64,000 nucleotides of DNA from Cellulomonas chitinilytica. Lineage in GTDB: Bacteria > Actinomycetota > Actinomycetes > Actinomycetales > Cellulomonadaceae. The DNA is taken from assembly GCF_016862675.1 (NCBI RefSeq), contig NZ_BONK01000002.1:310001-374000 (forward strand), in the 5' to 3' direction. Made by a program: the position numbers and the translations under genes. Under the pieces are notes generated by a model. The model saw only the letters and a list, made by a program, of their open reading frames with translations. It searched no databases and was not told where the DNA came from. Of the stretch, positions 11,643-20,204 are shown in pieces (position 1 is the first letter of the stretch; every line of letters starts with the position of its first letter).

Positions 11643-11855
11643 CGCGCTCCATTGAAGACGACCTTGTAGTCATAGCCGTAGTCGACCCTACCGCTACGGT
11701 TCATTTAGAAGCGGACCTGGAAGTCCCCCGACGGACTCCGATGAGTGCGGGTCGAGTACTTCCCCCAGTCAGCGATGTCGCTCCCGTCCGATGTTGGGCG
11801 CTGGACTAGGGCGTGTCTCCTAACCCCGACGGGCCTGTGATGCCAGGCTCGCCGG

Positions 11856-12756
11856 GTGTCGCGTGCAGGGGTGCTCTCGGATGCTGCGTGGGCTCGGGTT
11901 GAGCCCTTGATGCCCGTGATGTCGGCCAAGGGTGGTCGGCCGTTCGCGGATCATCGTCGGGTCGTCGAGGCGATCATTTGGCGGTACCGGACCGGGGTGC
12001 CCTGGCGGGACCTGCCGGTGGAGTTCGGTCCGTGGCAGACGATCTGGAAGCGGCACGCCCGCTTCTCCAAGGACGGGACGTGGGACAAGATCCTGGCAGC
12101 GCTGCTCGCGCAGGCAGACGCCAGAGGGCTGATCGACTGGGCAGTCAGCGTGGACTCCACGATCAACCGCGCCCATCAGCACGCGACGACCCTGCCCCGC
12201 GACACAGGGGGCGCGGTCGAATCACATGAATCTGCTTCTTGAGCCGGCTGATCACGGCGTCGGGCGCGGTCGCGGCGGACTGTCAACGAAGATCCACCAA
12301 CTCGTCGACGGACGCGGCCTGCCGCTCGTCGTCCTGGTCGGACCCGGACATGCCAACGACTCACCGGTCTTCGGCGCGCTGCTGGGCCACCTGCACGTGG
12401 CCCGCCTGGGACCGGGGCGCCCGCGGACGCGCCCGGACCGGCTTCGTGCGGACAAGGCGTACTCCTCGCGCGGCAACCGGGCGCTGCTGCGCTCACGGGG
12501 CATCGTCGCGGTCATCCCGCAGCCGTCCGATCAGATCGCCCATCGCAGGCGCCGCGGCTCACGCGGCGGTCGTCCGCCGGCCTTCGACCGCGACGACTAT
12601 CGCGGTCGAAACGTCATCGAGCGCGGCTTCAACGACACCAAGCAGTGGCGCGGCTTGGCCACCTGATACGACAAGCTCGCACTTGTCTACCGCGGGGCCG
12701 CCATCCTTCGGGCCATCGTCCTGTGGCTCAAGCGGTTCGGCGACACGCGGTCCTAG
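11856..12756 (+). pseudogene. IS5-family transposase, frameshifted and interrupted
   Basis: A DDE transposase in two frames. The first part (from 11856) has VEAIIWRYRTGVPWRDLPVE and the first catalytic Asp in AVSVDSTINRAHQH. After SHESAS the frame changes near 12240 and continues EPADHGVGRGRGGLSTKIHQ, with the second Asp in LRADKAYSSRGN and the Glu in NVIERGFNDTKQWRG. A TGA at 12664-12666 replaces an expected arginine codon before YDKLALVYRGA, and the last residues are WLKRFGDTRS. The first shift could be programmed, as in some IS5 subgroups, but with the additional stop the gene is most likely dead. Confidence 0.75.
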
Positions 12757-13088
12757 TACAGCTCGACCTCCCAGCTCTCCAGTGAGGGTTCTCCATCCGG
12801 CGCGCTGCCGGTGCAGTACTGGTAGAGCCACACCGCCGCCCGGTGCTCCGCGTACTTCTCGTTCACGGGCTCGCCTTCGTCATCGAGCTCGAGGACGTTG
12901 GCGAAGATCGCGAACAATGTCTCCATCTGGCTCGGCGAATCGCGCAGGTCGTCCCAGTAGTCGATGCCGTCGAGGAGTGGATGCCCGACCGACCCACGAG
13001 CGACCCAGCCGGCGAAGCGCCGCAGCGCGCCCGATGCCCCGTGCGATAACCCTGTGACCACGACGTGAACTGTAGGGGCCGCCGGCAT
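12753..13088 (-). CDS. IS passenger, putative immunity-like protein
   Basis: A 111-residue acidic protein (GSVGHPLLDGIDYWDDLRDS, METLFAIFANVLELDDEGEP, EHRAAVWLYQYCTG, ending SWEVELY). It resembles uncharacterised proteins I associate with DUF7677, a guess I cannot check here. The frame is open further upstream into the inverted repeat (GTG at 13115); the ATG at 13088 was taken because residues before it are encoded by the transposon end. It lies entirely between the terminal repeats and so travels with the IS. Its size and acidity fit an immunity protein collected from a toxin locus (inference). Confidence 0.5.
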   Translation of the reverse strand: MPAAPTVHVVVTGLSHGASGALRRFAGWVARGSVGHPLLDGIDYWDDLRDSPSQMETLFAIFANVLELDDEGEPVNEKYAEHRAAVWLYQYCTGSAPDGEPSLESWEVELY

Positions 13089-13378
13089 GACGAAGCGGCG
13101 CACGTTGGGAGACACGCCCTAGATCCTTGTTCCCCAACCGGCTGCCGGGGATGATCAGTCGAGATTCCGCAATCGCGCCAGAAGTCAACTCGCCAGAAGG
13201 CGTAAACACTGAGTCAGCCGACTCTCGGGCGAGCTGCTGCCCGAGACGCGCGCCATTGGCAGAATTGCTTGCTCCGTGCGCGACAGTCGCTGCGGCGTCA
13301 GCGGTGCACGCGCGGCTCAACGCCACCGCGAGTCCGATCCCCATGGCCTCACCTGCGACGTAGCCACCAAGAATCAAC

Positions 13379-13474
13379 GCGCCGCGCCCTAGCGGGCACT
13401 TGTTGTATCCCTGCTCGGGACTTGGTGCCCAGCATCCGCCTTGGTCTGAGCAGACCTGCATGTGCGTCTGCCGA
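13379..13474. repeat. Rhs tip homology arm, orphan copy
   Basis: Ninety-six bp with five mismatches to 15101-15196 in the main Rhs gene. It encodes the start of the variable tip (RQTHMQVCSDQGGCWAP to LGRGA). Such arms allow recombination that swaps the expressed toxin tip. Upstream of it, 13475-13730 holds a 7-bp hairpin (CCCCTCG/CGAGGGG, 13523-13540) and a spacer repeat but no gene. Confidence 0.75.
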
Positions 13475-13551
13475 CTTTCTGTCCAGCACGAGGCCCAACA
13501 GGGTTCCGGCTTGGGACGGCCTCCCCTCGTAGCCGAGGGGGATGGCGCCCC

Positions 13552-13616
13552 GACATGCGAGGCCTCCACGCGCGCCGCCCCTCGGCTGGGCACACATCGG
13601 CGATGCGAAGCGCCAC
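13552..13616. repeat. inter-cassette spacer repeat, copy B
   Basis: The counterpart of 11161-11225, lying between kptA and the orphan toxin tip. The strongest shared block is GATGCGAAGCGCCA. No open frame of its own was recognised. Confidence 0.5.
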
Positions 13617-13730
13617 AGCCCACACCGCGGCGGATCACCCGCCGAGGCAAGAGCCGCGCCGCCGGCGCGCCCGCGGGCCCAGGAGGGGCCGTGTTCAGCG
13701 CGCTGAGCGCTAGGTGGGTGCGCAATGCAA

Positions 13731-14279
13731 CTACCGGTCGACCTCGATGAACCGGGCCGGAACGCTGTCGGCTAACCAGACCTTCCGGTTGCCGGCATAG
13801 AACATCACCCCTGCCGTGGCGGCCTCGCGGGCGGCGACAGCCAAGATCACCGGCTCCAGTGCTTTGCGGGCGCCCACCTCTCGCGCCATGTCCCGATCCA
13901 CCGACAAGTGCACAAACTGTCGCCCCATCGGGTGCAACCCCTCGACCCGGATTGCTTCCGCCGCTGCAGGCGACGTCCCATGAAACATCTCATCCGGCGG
14001 CGACGCTGGAACCCGTTCGACCCTGCCCGGCAGCGAATGACCATAGAGAGCACGGATGCGACCAGCCCGAATCTCGTGACGCTGCTTGCTCGCGCCGACC
14101 ACCATCGCCTCCACGTCACCGACCGTCAATGACGACCAGTCGTGCCCCTGCCGCAACGCCTCGACCAGCGACCGCACCGACACCCAGCCCGCCTCGTCCA
14201 ACTCGAGCTCATACAGCCACGGCTCATGCCGCAAAGCATGCGAGACTGCGCGACTCAGATCGGCGTCGCTCGAGGTCAC
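13731..14279 (-). CDS. kptA: RNA 2'-phosphotransferase, KptA/Tpt1 family
   Basis: A 182-residue enzyme. Tpt1/KptA proteins remove a 2'-phosphate from RNA by transferring it to NAD+, releasing nicotinamide and ADP-ribose 1'',2''-cyclic phosphate. Diagnostic features are LSRAVSHALRHEPWLYELEL with the Arg-His pair near residue 17, DEAGWVSVRSLVEALR, KQRHEIRAGRIRALYGHSLP, the ART-like MFHGTSPAAAEAI, GLHPMGRQFVHLSVDRD and late VWLADSVPARFIEV. GTG 14279 overlaps the stop of the Rhs immunity gene (GTGA) and has GGAGGAG upstream. The coupling makes it the third gene of the rhs-immunity operon, an unusual place. It could repair RNA ends after toxin damage or modify a nucleotide-linked product (inference). 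Confidence 0.85.
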   Translation of the reverse strand: MTSSDADLSRAVSHALRHEPWLYELELDEAGWVSVRSLVEALRQGHDWSSLTVGDVEAMVVGASKQRHEIRAGRIRALYGHSLPGRVERVPASPPDEMFHGTSPAAAEAIRVEGLHPMGRQFVHLSVDRDMAREVGARKALEPVILAVAAREAATAGVMFYAGNRKVWLADSVPARFIEVDR

Positions 14280-14677
14280 GACACTCTCTCCTCCGGAAGC
14301 CACTCACAGTCCTCGGCAGCAATCTCGTAGGCGCCCGCGTCGTCGATATAGATCAGGAAGTGCCGAATCTTCCACTGACCCCACGCCTCGCTCGGCTCGG
14401 CGTCCACCAGCTCAATGACCCAATCCGACTGCTCAACCTCGACCAGCGTGTCGTAGGCGCCTTCGATATGCCAAGCGGTGCAGTGGCTGTCCGCACGGAA
14501 TCTAAAGGCACGCACTCGATGGAATCGAAGGCCACCCGCATACATTGAGCCGGTCCGCTCGTAGGTGCATCGCAGCTCGGCGTCCCCCCCGGAGTGGGTG
14601 AACACGGCATCCTCGGTGTAGGCCGACGGTGGCGGGGAGAGCGGTCCGATGACCCGCTTAGCGCCTGCGCCGTTCAC
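14276..14677 (-). CDS. putative immunity protein of the main Rhs toxin
   Basis: A 133-residue soluble protein (RCTYERTGSMYAGGLRFHRV, ADSHCTAWHIEGAYDTLVEV, WKIRHFLIYIDDAGAYEIAA). It has no signal peptide and I know no characterised family for it. It starts at GTG 14677, overlapping the Rhs stop by 4 nt, which is the classical toxin-immunity order and the main reason for the call. Its stop overlaps the kptA start in the same way. Base composition is visibly lower in GC than the flanking chromosome, consistent with acquisition. Confidence 0.65.
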   Translation of the reverse strand: MNGAGAKRVIGPLSPPPSAYTEDAVFTHSGGDAELRCTYERTGSMYAGGLRFHRVRAFRFRADSHCTAWHIEGAYDTLVEVEQSDWVIELVDAEPSEAWGQWKIRHFLIYIDDAGAYEIAAEDCEWLPEERVS

Positions 14678-17600
14678 GGAAGGTCCGTCCCGTAGCTCGT
14701 CAGCCCGTTTCTGCTCAGCTGGCCGTCGAGCCGGGCTTCGAATGCCGCTTGGCCCGTGCGATTGATCACGTTCCACGACGAGCGTGGAATCCCCGCTCGG
14801 ATGAGCGCCTGGGAGGAGCGGGTGTTGAGAATTAGAGTGTTCCCCTCACGCACGATGACATCGATCGGGACGTCCTTCGGAGACATGGCGCCCGAACGCA
14901 GTGATTCCGCGACCTCGTCGATCGTACGCCCCCAGAAGAGAGCGCCGTCACCGTTACTGAACGACTCACGAAAATCCTTCTGTGCGAACCTCGCCCCGGC
15001 AATGTCGACCCGAGCGGTGTTCGTGGCGCACGCTCGACTCAGCAACGATGCGAACACCATTCCGCCAAGCTGCTCACCGACGAAACCGACAAGCATGATC
15101 GCGCCGCGCCCCAGCTGGCACCTGTTGTACCCCTGCTCGGGACATGGTGCCCAGCATCCGCCTTGGTCTGAGCAGACCTGCATGTGCGTCTGCCGATTGA
15201 CGACCTCACGGTTGACGTAGGTCATCTCGTCGTAGCCGATCTCGTCCCTTTGCTCCTTCGACATGCCGTTGACGACGGCGATGTACCCGGCGTCGTCGTA
15301 CACCTTGGACATGTGATTGAGCAGGGGGAGCAAGTTGCGGCCGTTGCAGTCGCCGCTGTCCATCGGGCCGCACGAGACCAGCCCGGTGGGGTCGACGAAG
15401 GCAAGGGGGTTGTTGTTGCCGTACTGGTACGGCTTTCGGGTCTGGTCGACGAGCGGGTCGATCGACGTGAACTGCCCGGAGGACGCGAGGTAGTCACGGG
15501 CGCGCATGTCGTACATCCCGGTGCGGGCATCCAGGTACTGGCTGTGGAAGCCGGTGGGTTCGTCGGTGAAGAACCCGGTCGCCGGGACGGTGCCTGGGCC
15601 GTCGGCCTCACCGAAAGGGTCGAGGCGCTGGGAGCCGGTGAGCTCGTCCGCACCGACCGCGACGGCCCCGGTGACGCTCGAGAACGGGTCAGTGAGGGTC
15701 CAGGACAGGTCGGCGCCGTCTTCACCAGCCGCGATGGAGCCGACGACCGATGAGGTCGGGTCGGGGACCCACTGGTTGACGAACTGGCCCTCGGGTCCGT
15801 ACTCGTTGGTGCGGAACGGCAGGCCGATGACGTCGTCCCAGGTCCAGGACGCGTCGGTCGCTCCGTTCCACGTGCGGGTGATCCGGTTGCCGGAGGTGTC
15901 GACCTCGTAGCCGACCTTGTCACCGGTCTCGAGGGTGAGCTGCGTGAGCTCGCCTGCCAGGTCGTACGACATGGTCCGTGTGCCGTCGGGATCGGTCGAG
16001 CTGGCGAGCTGGCCGTCGACGGTCCAGGTGCTGGAGATCTCCGGTCCGGCGTCGGTCCTCTGCGAGGTGAGCTGGTCGGCGGCGTTGTACGTGTACTCGG
16101 TGGCGCTGGTGCTCGTCGCACCGTCGACGCTCGAGGTGGACGTCAGCGCGGTCCGGTTTCCGACGGCGTCGTAGGTGTACGCCTTCTGGGGGTCGCTGGA
16201 TGCGCAGGTCGTGCCGGTCGTCGGATAGCACTCCGTAGACAGACGACCGGCCTGGTCGTACCCGAAGACGCCGGTGTCGACCGCGGAATCCCCCCGTGTC
16301 GTGTGGACCTGGGTGGGCAGACGCCGGGCGTCACGGTCGATCGTGTAGGACAGCGCCGGCGCGCCGCCGATCGAGTGGGTCAGCGAGGTCAGCTGGCTGG
16401 CGGCGTCGTACGTAGAGGTCGTCGTGACCGGGGAGGAGCCCTGGCGCGTGACGGCGGTGACGTTACCGAGCGCGTCGTACCGGTAGTCGACGGCGTTCAG
16501 GCCGATGCCGTACGGCTGGGTGGACGCGAGAAGTCCGGCGTCGTTGTAGCCGTAGCGCAGCTCGGTCCCGTTCGGCCAGCGCACGCGCGAGAGCCGGCCG
16601 GCGAACGTGAATCCGTACGTCGTCTTCCCGGCGGCGTAGCCGGACCGGGTCGCCGTGGAGATGTGCCCGAGGTAGTCGTAGGTGTACGACTCCGCGAACG
16701 TCTCAGTCCCGGCGAGCGACCGTGCGGCGCGTAGGGTGCGACCGCCCGGGGAGTACACGTAGGTGTAGTCCGGTGTCGCGTCGCTGAACGACATCGTCGT
16801 GAGCCGGCCCGCGGCGTCGTAGGCGAGGTCGGTGGTGCCGTCGCCCGCCGTGTCGGTGGTGTTCCCCGACGGCTTCACGACCTGGACGACCCGGCCCGCC
16901 GGGTCGTAGACCGTCGTCGTGACGTGTCCGAGCGGGTCGCTCTGGCGAACCTCGCGCCCGGCGGCGTCGTACTCGTAGCTCGTGACGTGCCCGAGCGCGT
17001 CCGTGCGCCGGACCATGTCGCCGGCGGCGTCGTACGCATACCTGGTGATGGCGCCGGTGGGGTCCGTCACGGACCGCACCCGGCCGAGGATGTCGTACCT
17101 CGTCCTGGAGATCGCGCCGGACGGGTCGACGACCCTGGTCGGTCGAGACATCGCGTCGTAGCGGGTGGTGGTCGTGCGACCCAGGGCGTCGGTCGTCGCG
17201 ACCGGGCGCCCCTCGGTGTCGTACCGGGTCCGCGAGGTGAACGCCTCCGGCTCGGCCCCTGGGGCGTTGCCGCGGGGGTCGGTGGTGGCGGTCAGGTTGC
17301 CGTCGAGGTCGTAGGTGTAGGTCGTGCGCTCGGACAGGTAGTTCGGGTCGTAGTCGGGGTCGAAGTAGGAGGCGCCGCGGGGTGTGACGGTCGCGGTCAG
17401 CTGCCCGGCGGCGTCGTACTCGTACTGGGTGGCGACGTAGTCCTGGTCGACGTGCACGGTCGGACGCCCCATCGCGTCGTAGCCGAACCACTCGACGGCG
17501 CCTCCTTGTGGGCCGACCGTGGTGACGTCACCGCGGCGGTTGTAGGAGGTCTGGGTCGTGATGCCGTCCGGGTCGGTGACCTGCGTCTGCCGTCCGAGCA

Positions 17601-19854
17601 GGTCGTACTCGTACGAAGTGATCGCCCCGGCAGGGTTGGTCGAGGTCAGCAGGTTGCCTGCGGCGTCGTAGGCGAACGTCGTGACGGCGCCGGTGGCGTC
17701 GGTCTCGGTGCTGACCCTGCCGAGCTCGTCGTAGCTGTACTGCGTGGTGGCACCGGTGGGGTCGGTCGACCTGGTCATCCGGCCGGCGTCGTCGTAGGTC
17801 GCACTGGAGGTTCGTCCGGCCCTGGTCGTGCGCAGCAGCCGGTCGGCGCGGTCGTAGACGTACCGGGTGACATGGCCCGCCGGGTCGGTTGTCGCGACGA
17901 GCCGCCCGCCGTCGTCATAGGTGTTGGCCGACACCGCACCGCCCGGGTCGGTCGACGTCAGCACCCGCCCCGCCGCGTCATACGTCCAGGACGTGACCAG
18001 CCCACCGGGCGAGGTCGACGAGAGTCGCCGGTGCGCCTGGTCGTAGGTGGACGTCGTGGTCCGGCCCGAGGGCTGTCGCACCGCGACGAGATCGCCTGCT
18101 GCGTCGTAGGTGTAGGTCGTCGTGCGTCCGAGCGGGTCGGTGCTGGTGGCGAGCAGGCGTGCCGGCGTGCCGCCCGTGCCGTCCGTGTAGGTGAACCGCT
18201 GGGTCCCCCCGTCGGGATTGCTCTGCTCGACGAGCAGCCCGTCCTCGTCGTAGGTGTACCCCGGCACTCCCAGACCCGGGACCGACAGGTCGGAGAAGTG
18301 CTCCATCAGCGCACCGGTGGCGGTGTTGACCGGATCGGCCGCCAGCCTCTGGTTGCCCGTCGATCCACCGGCCCAGCATGCGCACCCGAAGGTCTGCCCC
18401 AAGCTCAACGGACGAGGGACCGGGTACCCGAGGTACTCCAGGTGCAGGTACGGCCGGTGCAGCCGTGCGCCGTAGTCGCCCTCCGGGATCGGCGTCGCAT
18501 CATCCAAGATGATCCCGTTGAACAGCTCGGGGCCCAGTGCGACGCCGATCCTCGTGCCCGAAGGCCCTCCCGGGCGGATGGCCGCCCGGACCTGGTCCAG
18601 GACGTCCACGCTCCACCCGTCGGACGTCCACCGGCGGCTCGCCAACCGATCGCCGCACCGGGCCGCGGCGAGGTCGGCACCCGTATTGCGTGGGCGCATC
18701 ACGGTGCACACCGCGTACGCCATCGGCAGGATGTTGTAGTCCTGCGTGCTGCCGATGGTGGCGCGCGTGACGAGCCGACCCCGAAGAGTCGCGACGTCGG
18801 CACCGACATAGGTCAGGTAGTGCGCATCGACACCTCCGTCGGACGCACCGAACGGCCCGATCTTCGTGACGCCGTCCACAGGCGCCGCAAGCCGACATGG
18901 CGAGCCGGAGCAGTCCGTCGCACCAGAGGGACCGAACGCGACCTGGAGCCCCTCGCCGTCGAACCACCTCTCGTCAGTCGGTTCCACCCACTCCACAGCG
19001 GGGTCGAGCACCACCGGGAATGCAGCGCCAGCCGACCAACGGGCATCGAGCGTGAGCTCGACGTCGTACCCCTGGCGCGTCCTCGTGACCTGCTGATGCG
19101 CGGTGCCATCGGTCGGAGCGCCTGCGTCCGTGGTCGACCAGGCGGCCGGCGCCGGAAGCTGGAGCAGGGTGTCGAACGCGATCGGCTCGTCGAACACCCA
19201 GGACTCGTCGTCGCGCTTCGTCGGCGTGCCGAGCAGGTGGCCAGGGTCGGCGATCGAGAAGGTGAAGGTCCGCGAGGCCGCGGCATCCGCAATGACGAGG
19301 TGCTTACCGACACGGCCACCATCGGTGCGGAACTCGAGGTCCACACCCGGGAACACGTTGGCGTAGGTCACCACCTGCTCGGCGAGCGTCGGTGGCTCGA
19401 CGTGCGCGCCCTTCAGGCCGATGCTGACCGGGCCGCGGGCCGTGTCGAGCACGACGAGTGCGTCCGCCGACGTCCCGAAGTGCACGGGGTTGATCAGCCC
19501 GAGCGCCTCGAACGGGTACCGGCCCCCACCGGCGGTGATGGTCTCGTCGACACTCGTCCACCCTGCGCTGTCCCGCTTGAACACCGGATCCGCGAAGATG
19601 TCGACCTTCGTCCGACCGTGCTCGGAGACCGTGTGCGTCGTCGGCGTCCACGACTCCGAACGATCCGAGCCCGAGCCGGTGGACTGCTGTGCCGGCGTGA
19701 AAGCGGCCGTCCCTGGAGCGGAGTCCACGCGTCCGACAGCAACGTCGCCTGGCGATACGTCGACGTCGGCGGTCGACCCGGACGCCTGCGAGCTCCCTGC
19801 CGGGACCACCGTGGCCGCGAAGGCGATGCACACCACGACCGCGACTCGTCGCAT
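14674..19854 (-). CDS. secreted Rhs/YD-repeat polymorphic toxin
   Basis: About 1726 residues. The start has a Sec signal (MRRVAVVVCIAFAATVVPAG). An extracellular beta-rich N-terminal part follows to about residue 500, then YD/RHS repeats from about 531 to 1400 (for example TYTYDAAGDLVAVRQPSG), then the conserved Rhs core FHSQYLDARTGMYDMRARDY and a DPTGL boundary near 1493. The variable tip starts near 1553. It contains RSGAMSPKDVPIDVIVREGN and NTRSSQALIRAGIPRSSWNV, a pattern that loosely recalls ParB/sulfiredoxin-like toxin domains; activity unproven. The segment LSVPGLGVP runs directly into GYTYDEDG, so most of a usual DUF6531-type block seems deleted in frame. The ATG at 19854 fits the signal peptide; a GTG slightly upstream (VPRLSLRGG) is possible. 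The gene is coupled to immunity and kptA. Upstream, 19855-20173 holds no recognisable gene. Confidence 0.85.
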   Translation of the reverse strand: MRRVAVVVCIAFAATVVPAGSSQASGSTADVDVSPGDVAVGRVDSAPGTAAFTPAQQSTGSGSDRSESWTPTTHTVSEHGRTKVDIFADPVFKRDSAGWTSVDETITAGGGRYPFEALGLINPVHFGTSADALVVLDTARGPVSIGLKGAHVEPPTLAEQVVTYANVFPGVDLEFRTDGGRVGKHLVIADAAASRTFTFSIADPGHLLGTPTKRDDESWVFDEPIAFDTLLQLPAPAAWSTTDAGAPTDGTAHQQVTRTRQGYDVELTLDARWSAGAAFPVVLDPAVEWVEPTDERWFDGEGLQVAFGPSGATDCSGSPCRLAAPVDGVTKIGPFGASDGGVDAHYLTYVGADVATLRGRLVTRATIGSTQDYNILPMAYAVCTVMRPRNTGADLAAARCGDRLASRRWTSDGWSVDVLDQVRAAIRPGGPSGTRIGVALGPELFNGIILDDATPIPEGDYGARLHRPYLHLEYLGYPVPRPLSLGQTFGCACWAGGSTGNQRLAADPVNTATGALMEHFSDLSVPGLGVPGYTYDEDGLLVEQSNPDGGTQRFTYTDGTGGTPARLLATSTDPLGRTTTYTYDAAGDLVAVRQPSGRTTTSTYDQAHRRLSSTSPGGLVTSWTYDAAGRVLTSTDPGGAVSANTYDDGGRLVATTDPAGHVTRYVYDRADRLLRTTRAGRTSSATYDDAGRMTRSTDPTGATTQYSYDELGRVSTETDATGAVTTFAYDAAGNLLTSTNPAGAITSYEYDLLGRQTQVTDPDGITTQTSYNRRGDVTTVGPQGGAVEWFGYDAMGRPTVHVDQDYVATQYEYDAAGQLTATVTPRGASYFDPDYDPNYLSERTTYTYDLDGNLTATTDPRGNAPGAEPEAFTSRTRYDTEGRPVATTDALGRTTTTRYDAMSRPTRVVDPSGAISRTRYDILGRVRSVTDPTGAITRYAYDAAGDMVRRTDALGHVTSYEYDAAGREVRQSDPLGHVTTTVYDPAGRVVQVVKPSGNTTDTAGDGTTDLAYDAAGRLTTMSFSDATPDYTYVYSPGGRTLRAARSLAGTETFAESYTYDYLGHISTATRSGYAAGKTTYGFTFAGRLSRVRWPNGTELRYGYNDAGLLASTQPYGIGLNAVDYRYDALGNVTAVTRQGSSPVTTTSTYDAASQLTSLTHSIGGAPALSYTIDRDARRLPTQVHTTRGDSAVDTGVFGYDQAGRLSTECYPTTGTTCASSDPQKAYTYDAVGNRTALTSTSSVDGATSTSATEYTYNAADQLTSQRTDAGPEISSTWTVDGQLASSTDPDGTRTMSYDLAGELTQLTLETGDKVGYEVDTSGNRITRTWNGATDASWTWDDVIGLPFRTNEYGPEGQFVNQWVPDPTSSVVGSIAAGEDGADLSWTLTDPFSSVTGAVAVGADELTGSQRLDPFGEADGPGTVPATGFFTDEPTGFHSQYLDARTGMYDMRARDYLASSGQFTSIDPLVDQTRKPYQYGNNNPLAFVDPTGLVSCGPMDSGDCNGRNLLPLLNHMSKVYDDAGYIAVVNGMSKEQRDEIGYDEMTYVNREVVNRQTHMQVCSDQGGCWAPCPEQGYNRCQLGRGAIMLVGFVGEQLGGMVFASLLSRACATNTARVDIAGARFAQKDFRESFSNGDGALFWGRTIDEVAESLRSGAMSPKDVPIDVIVREGNTLILNTRSSQALIRAGIPRSSWNVINRTGQAAFEARLDGQLSRNGLTSYGTDLP
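15101..15196. repeat. Rhs tip homology arm, expressed copy
   Basis: The segment of the main Rhs gene matching 13379-13474 with five mismatches in 96 bp. It marks the junction between the constant Rhs part and the variable C-terminal tip. Confidence 0.75.
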
Positions 19855-20173
19855 GTCGGCGCGACCGCCGCGGAGGGACAGGCGAGGCACTGGCTTCAAA
19901 GCAGACAGCGTCAAGGCGGCGTTCCTTCGGTCGTGCGCCCTCCCCCTCTGGGGTCGCGGCCGACCGCAGCGCGACAGACCCCTAGCACTCCTATGACCGG
20001 AACTGACGACGTTCACCCTGGTGGAGCAGCGACACGGGAGGTCACCTGAGTGGCGAACCTCGGGCGGGGCGGTCACATCTGGCGGCGAGACTCGACCCCC
20101 TGGCACCGCATGGCGGTTCGAGTCCCCAGATCTCGGACGTGACCAGCACCGATGCGCCTCTCGACCGCCGCCG

Positions 20174-20196
20174 AAAGTGTCCAATTTCTGTCCACC
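20174..20196. repeat. island-end direct repeat, right copy
   Basis: AAAGTGTCCAATTTCTGTCC followed by ACC, the partner of 11065-11087 with one mismatch. It lies 36 bp inside the attR-like repeat. Confidence 0.5.
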
Positions 20197-20204
20197 AACG
20201 GCGA

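Larger units (their letters stand above)
11810..13118. mobile_element. IS5-family-like element with passenger gene, 1309 bp
   Basis: Terminal inverted repeats GGCGTGTCTCCTAAC (11810-11824) and the complement of GTTGGGAGACACGCC (13104-13118) differ at one base. Both ends abut CTAG, read as a target duplication (a TA duplication with 16-bp ends is equally compatible). The target frame is restored when the whole unit is removed, so everything between the repeats moved as one piece. It holds an IS5-type DDE transposase and a second gene on the other strand. A degenerate internal copy of the end (12738-12756) overlaps the transposase C-terminus, as if a basic IS captured the flanking gene through a second outer end. 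Confidence 0.75.
11639..13474 (-). pseudogene. orphan Rhs toxin tip split by an IS and carrying a nonsense codon
   Basis: Read on the minus strand it begins RQTHMQVCSDQGGCWAP, nearly identical to the tip entry of the main Rhs gene, then runs through ALSRACTADAAATVAHGAS to GSRLGNKDL at 13123. The IS lies between two CTAG copies. Deleting the IS plus one CTAG restores the frame exactly: NKDL joins VQRPTSDGSDIADWGKYS. The tip then continues SPSGDFQVRF, a TAA at 11705-11707 in place of a tyrosine codon typical of this toxin class, MNRSGRVDYGYDYKVVFNGA and a TGA overlapping the immunity ATG. It has no start of its own and looks like a silent tip cassette awaiting recombination with the Rhs gene. 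Its activity is not assignable. Confidence 0.7.

Noticed and set aside
12738-12756. Right end of a minimal 0.95 kb IS
   Set aside because: It resembles the terminal repeat only imperfectly, and the restored target frame shows that the outer end at 13104-13118 was the one used in this insertion.
16924-20049. Plus-strand frame of 1041 codons opposite the Rhs gene
   Set aside because: Repeats in it mirror the YD repeats of the real gene; no independent evidence of coding.
20100-20140. A tRNA T-arm-like segment (GGTTCGAGTCC) upstream of the Rhs gene
   Set aside because: The surrounding bases do not form a T stem or acceptor; possibly a relic but not supportable.
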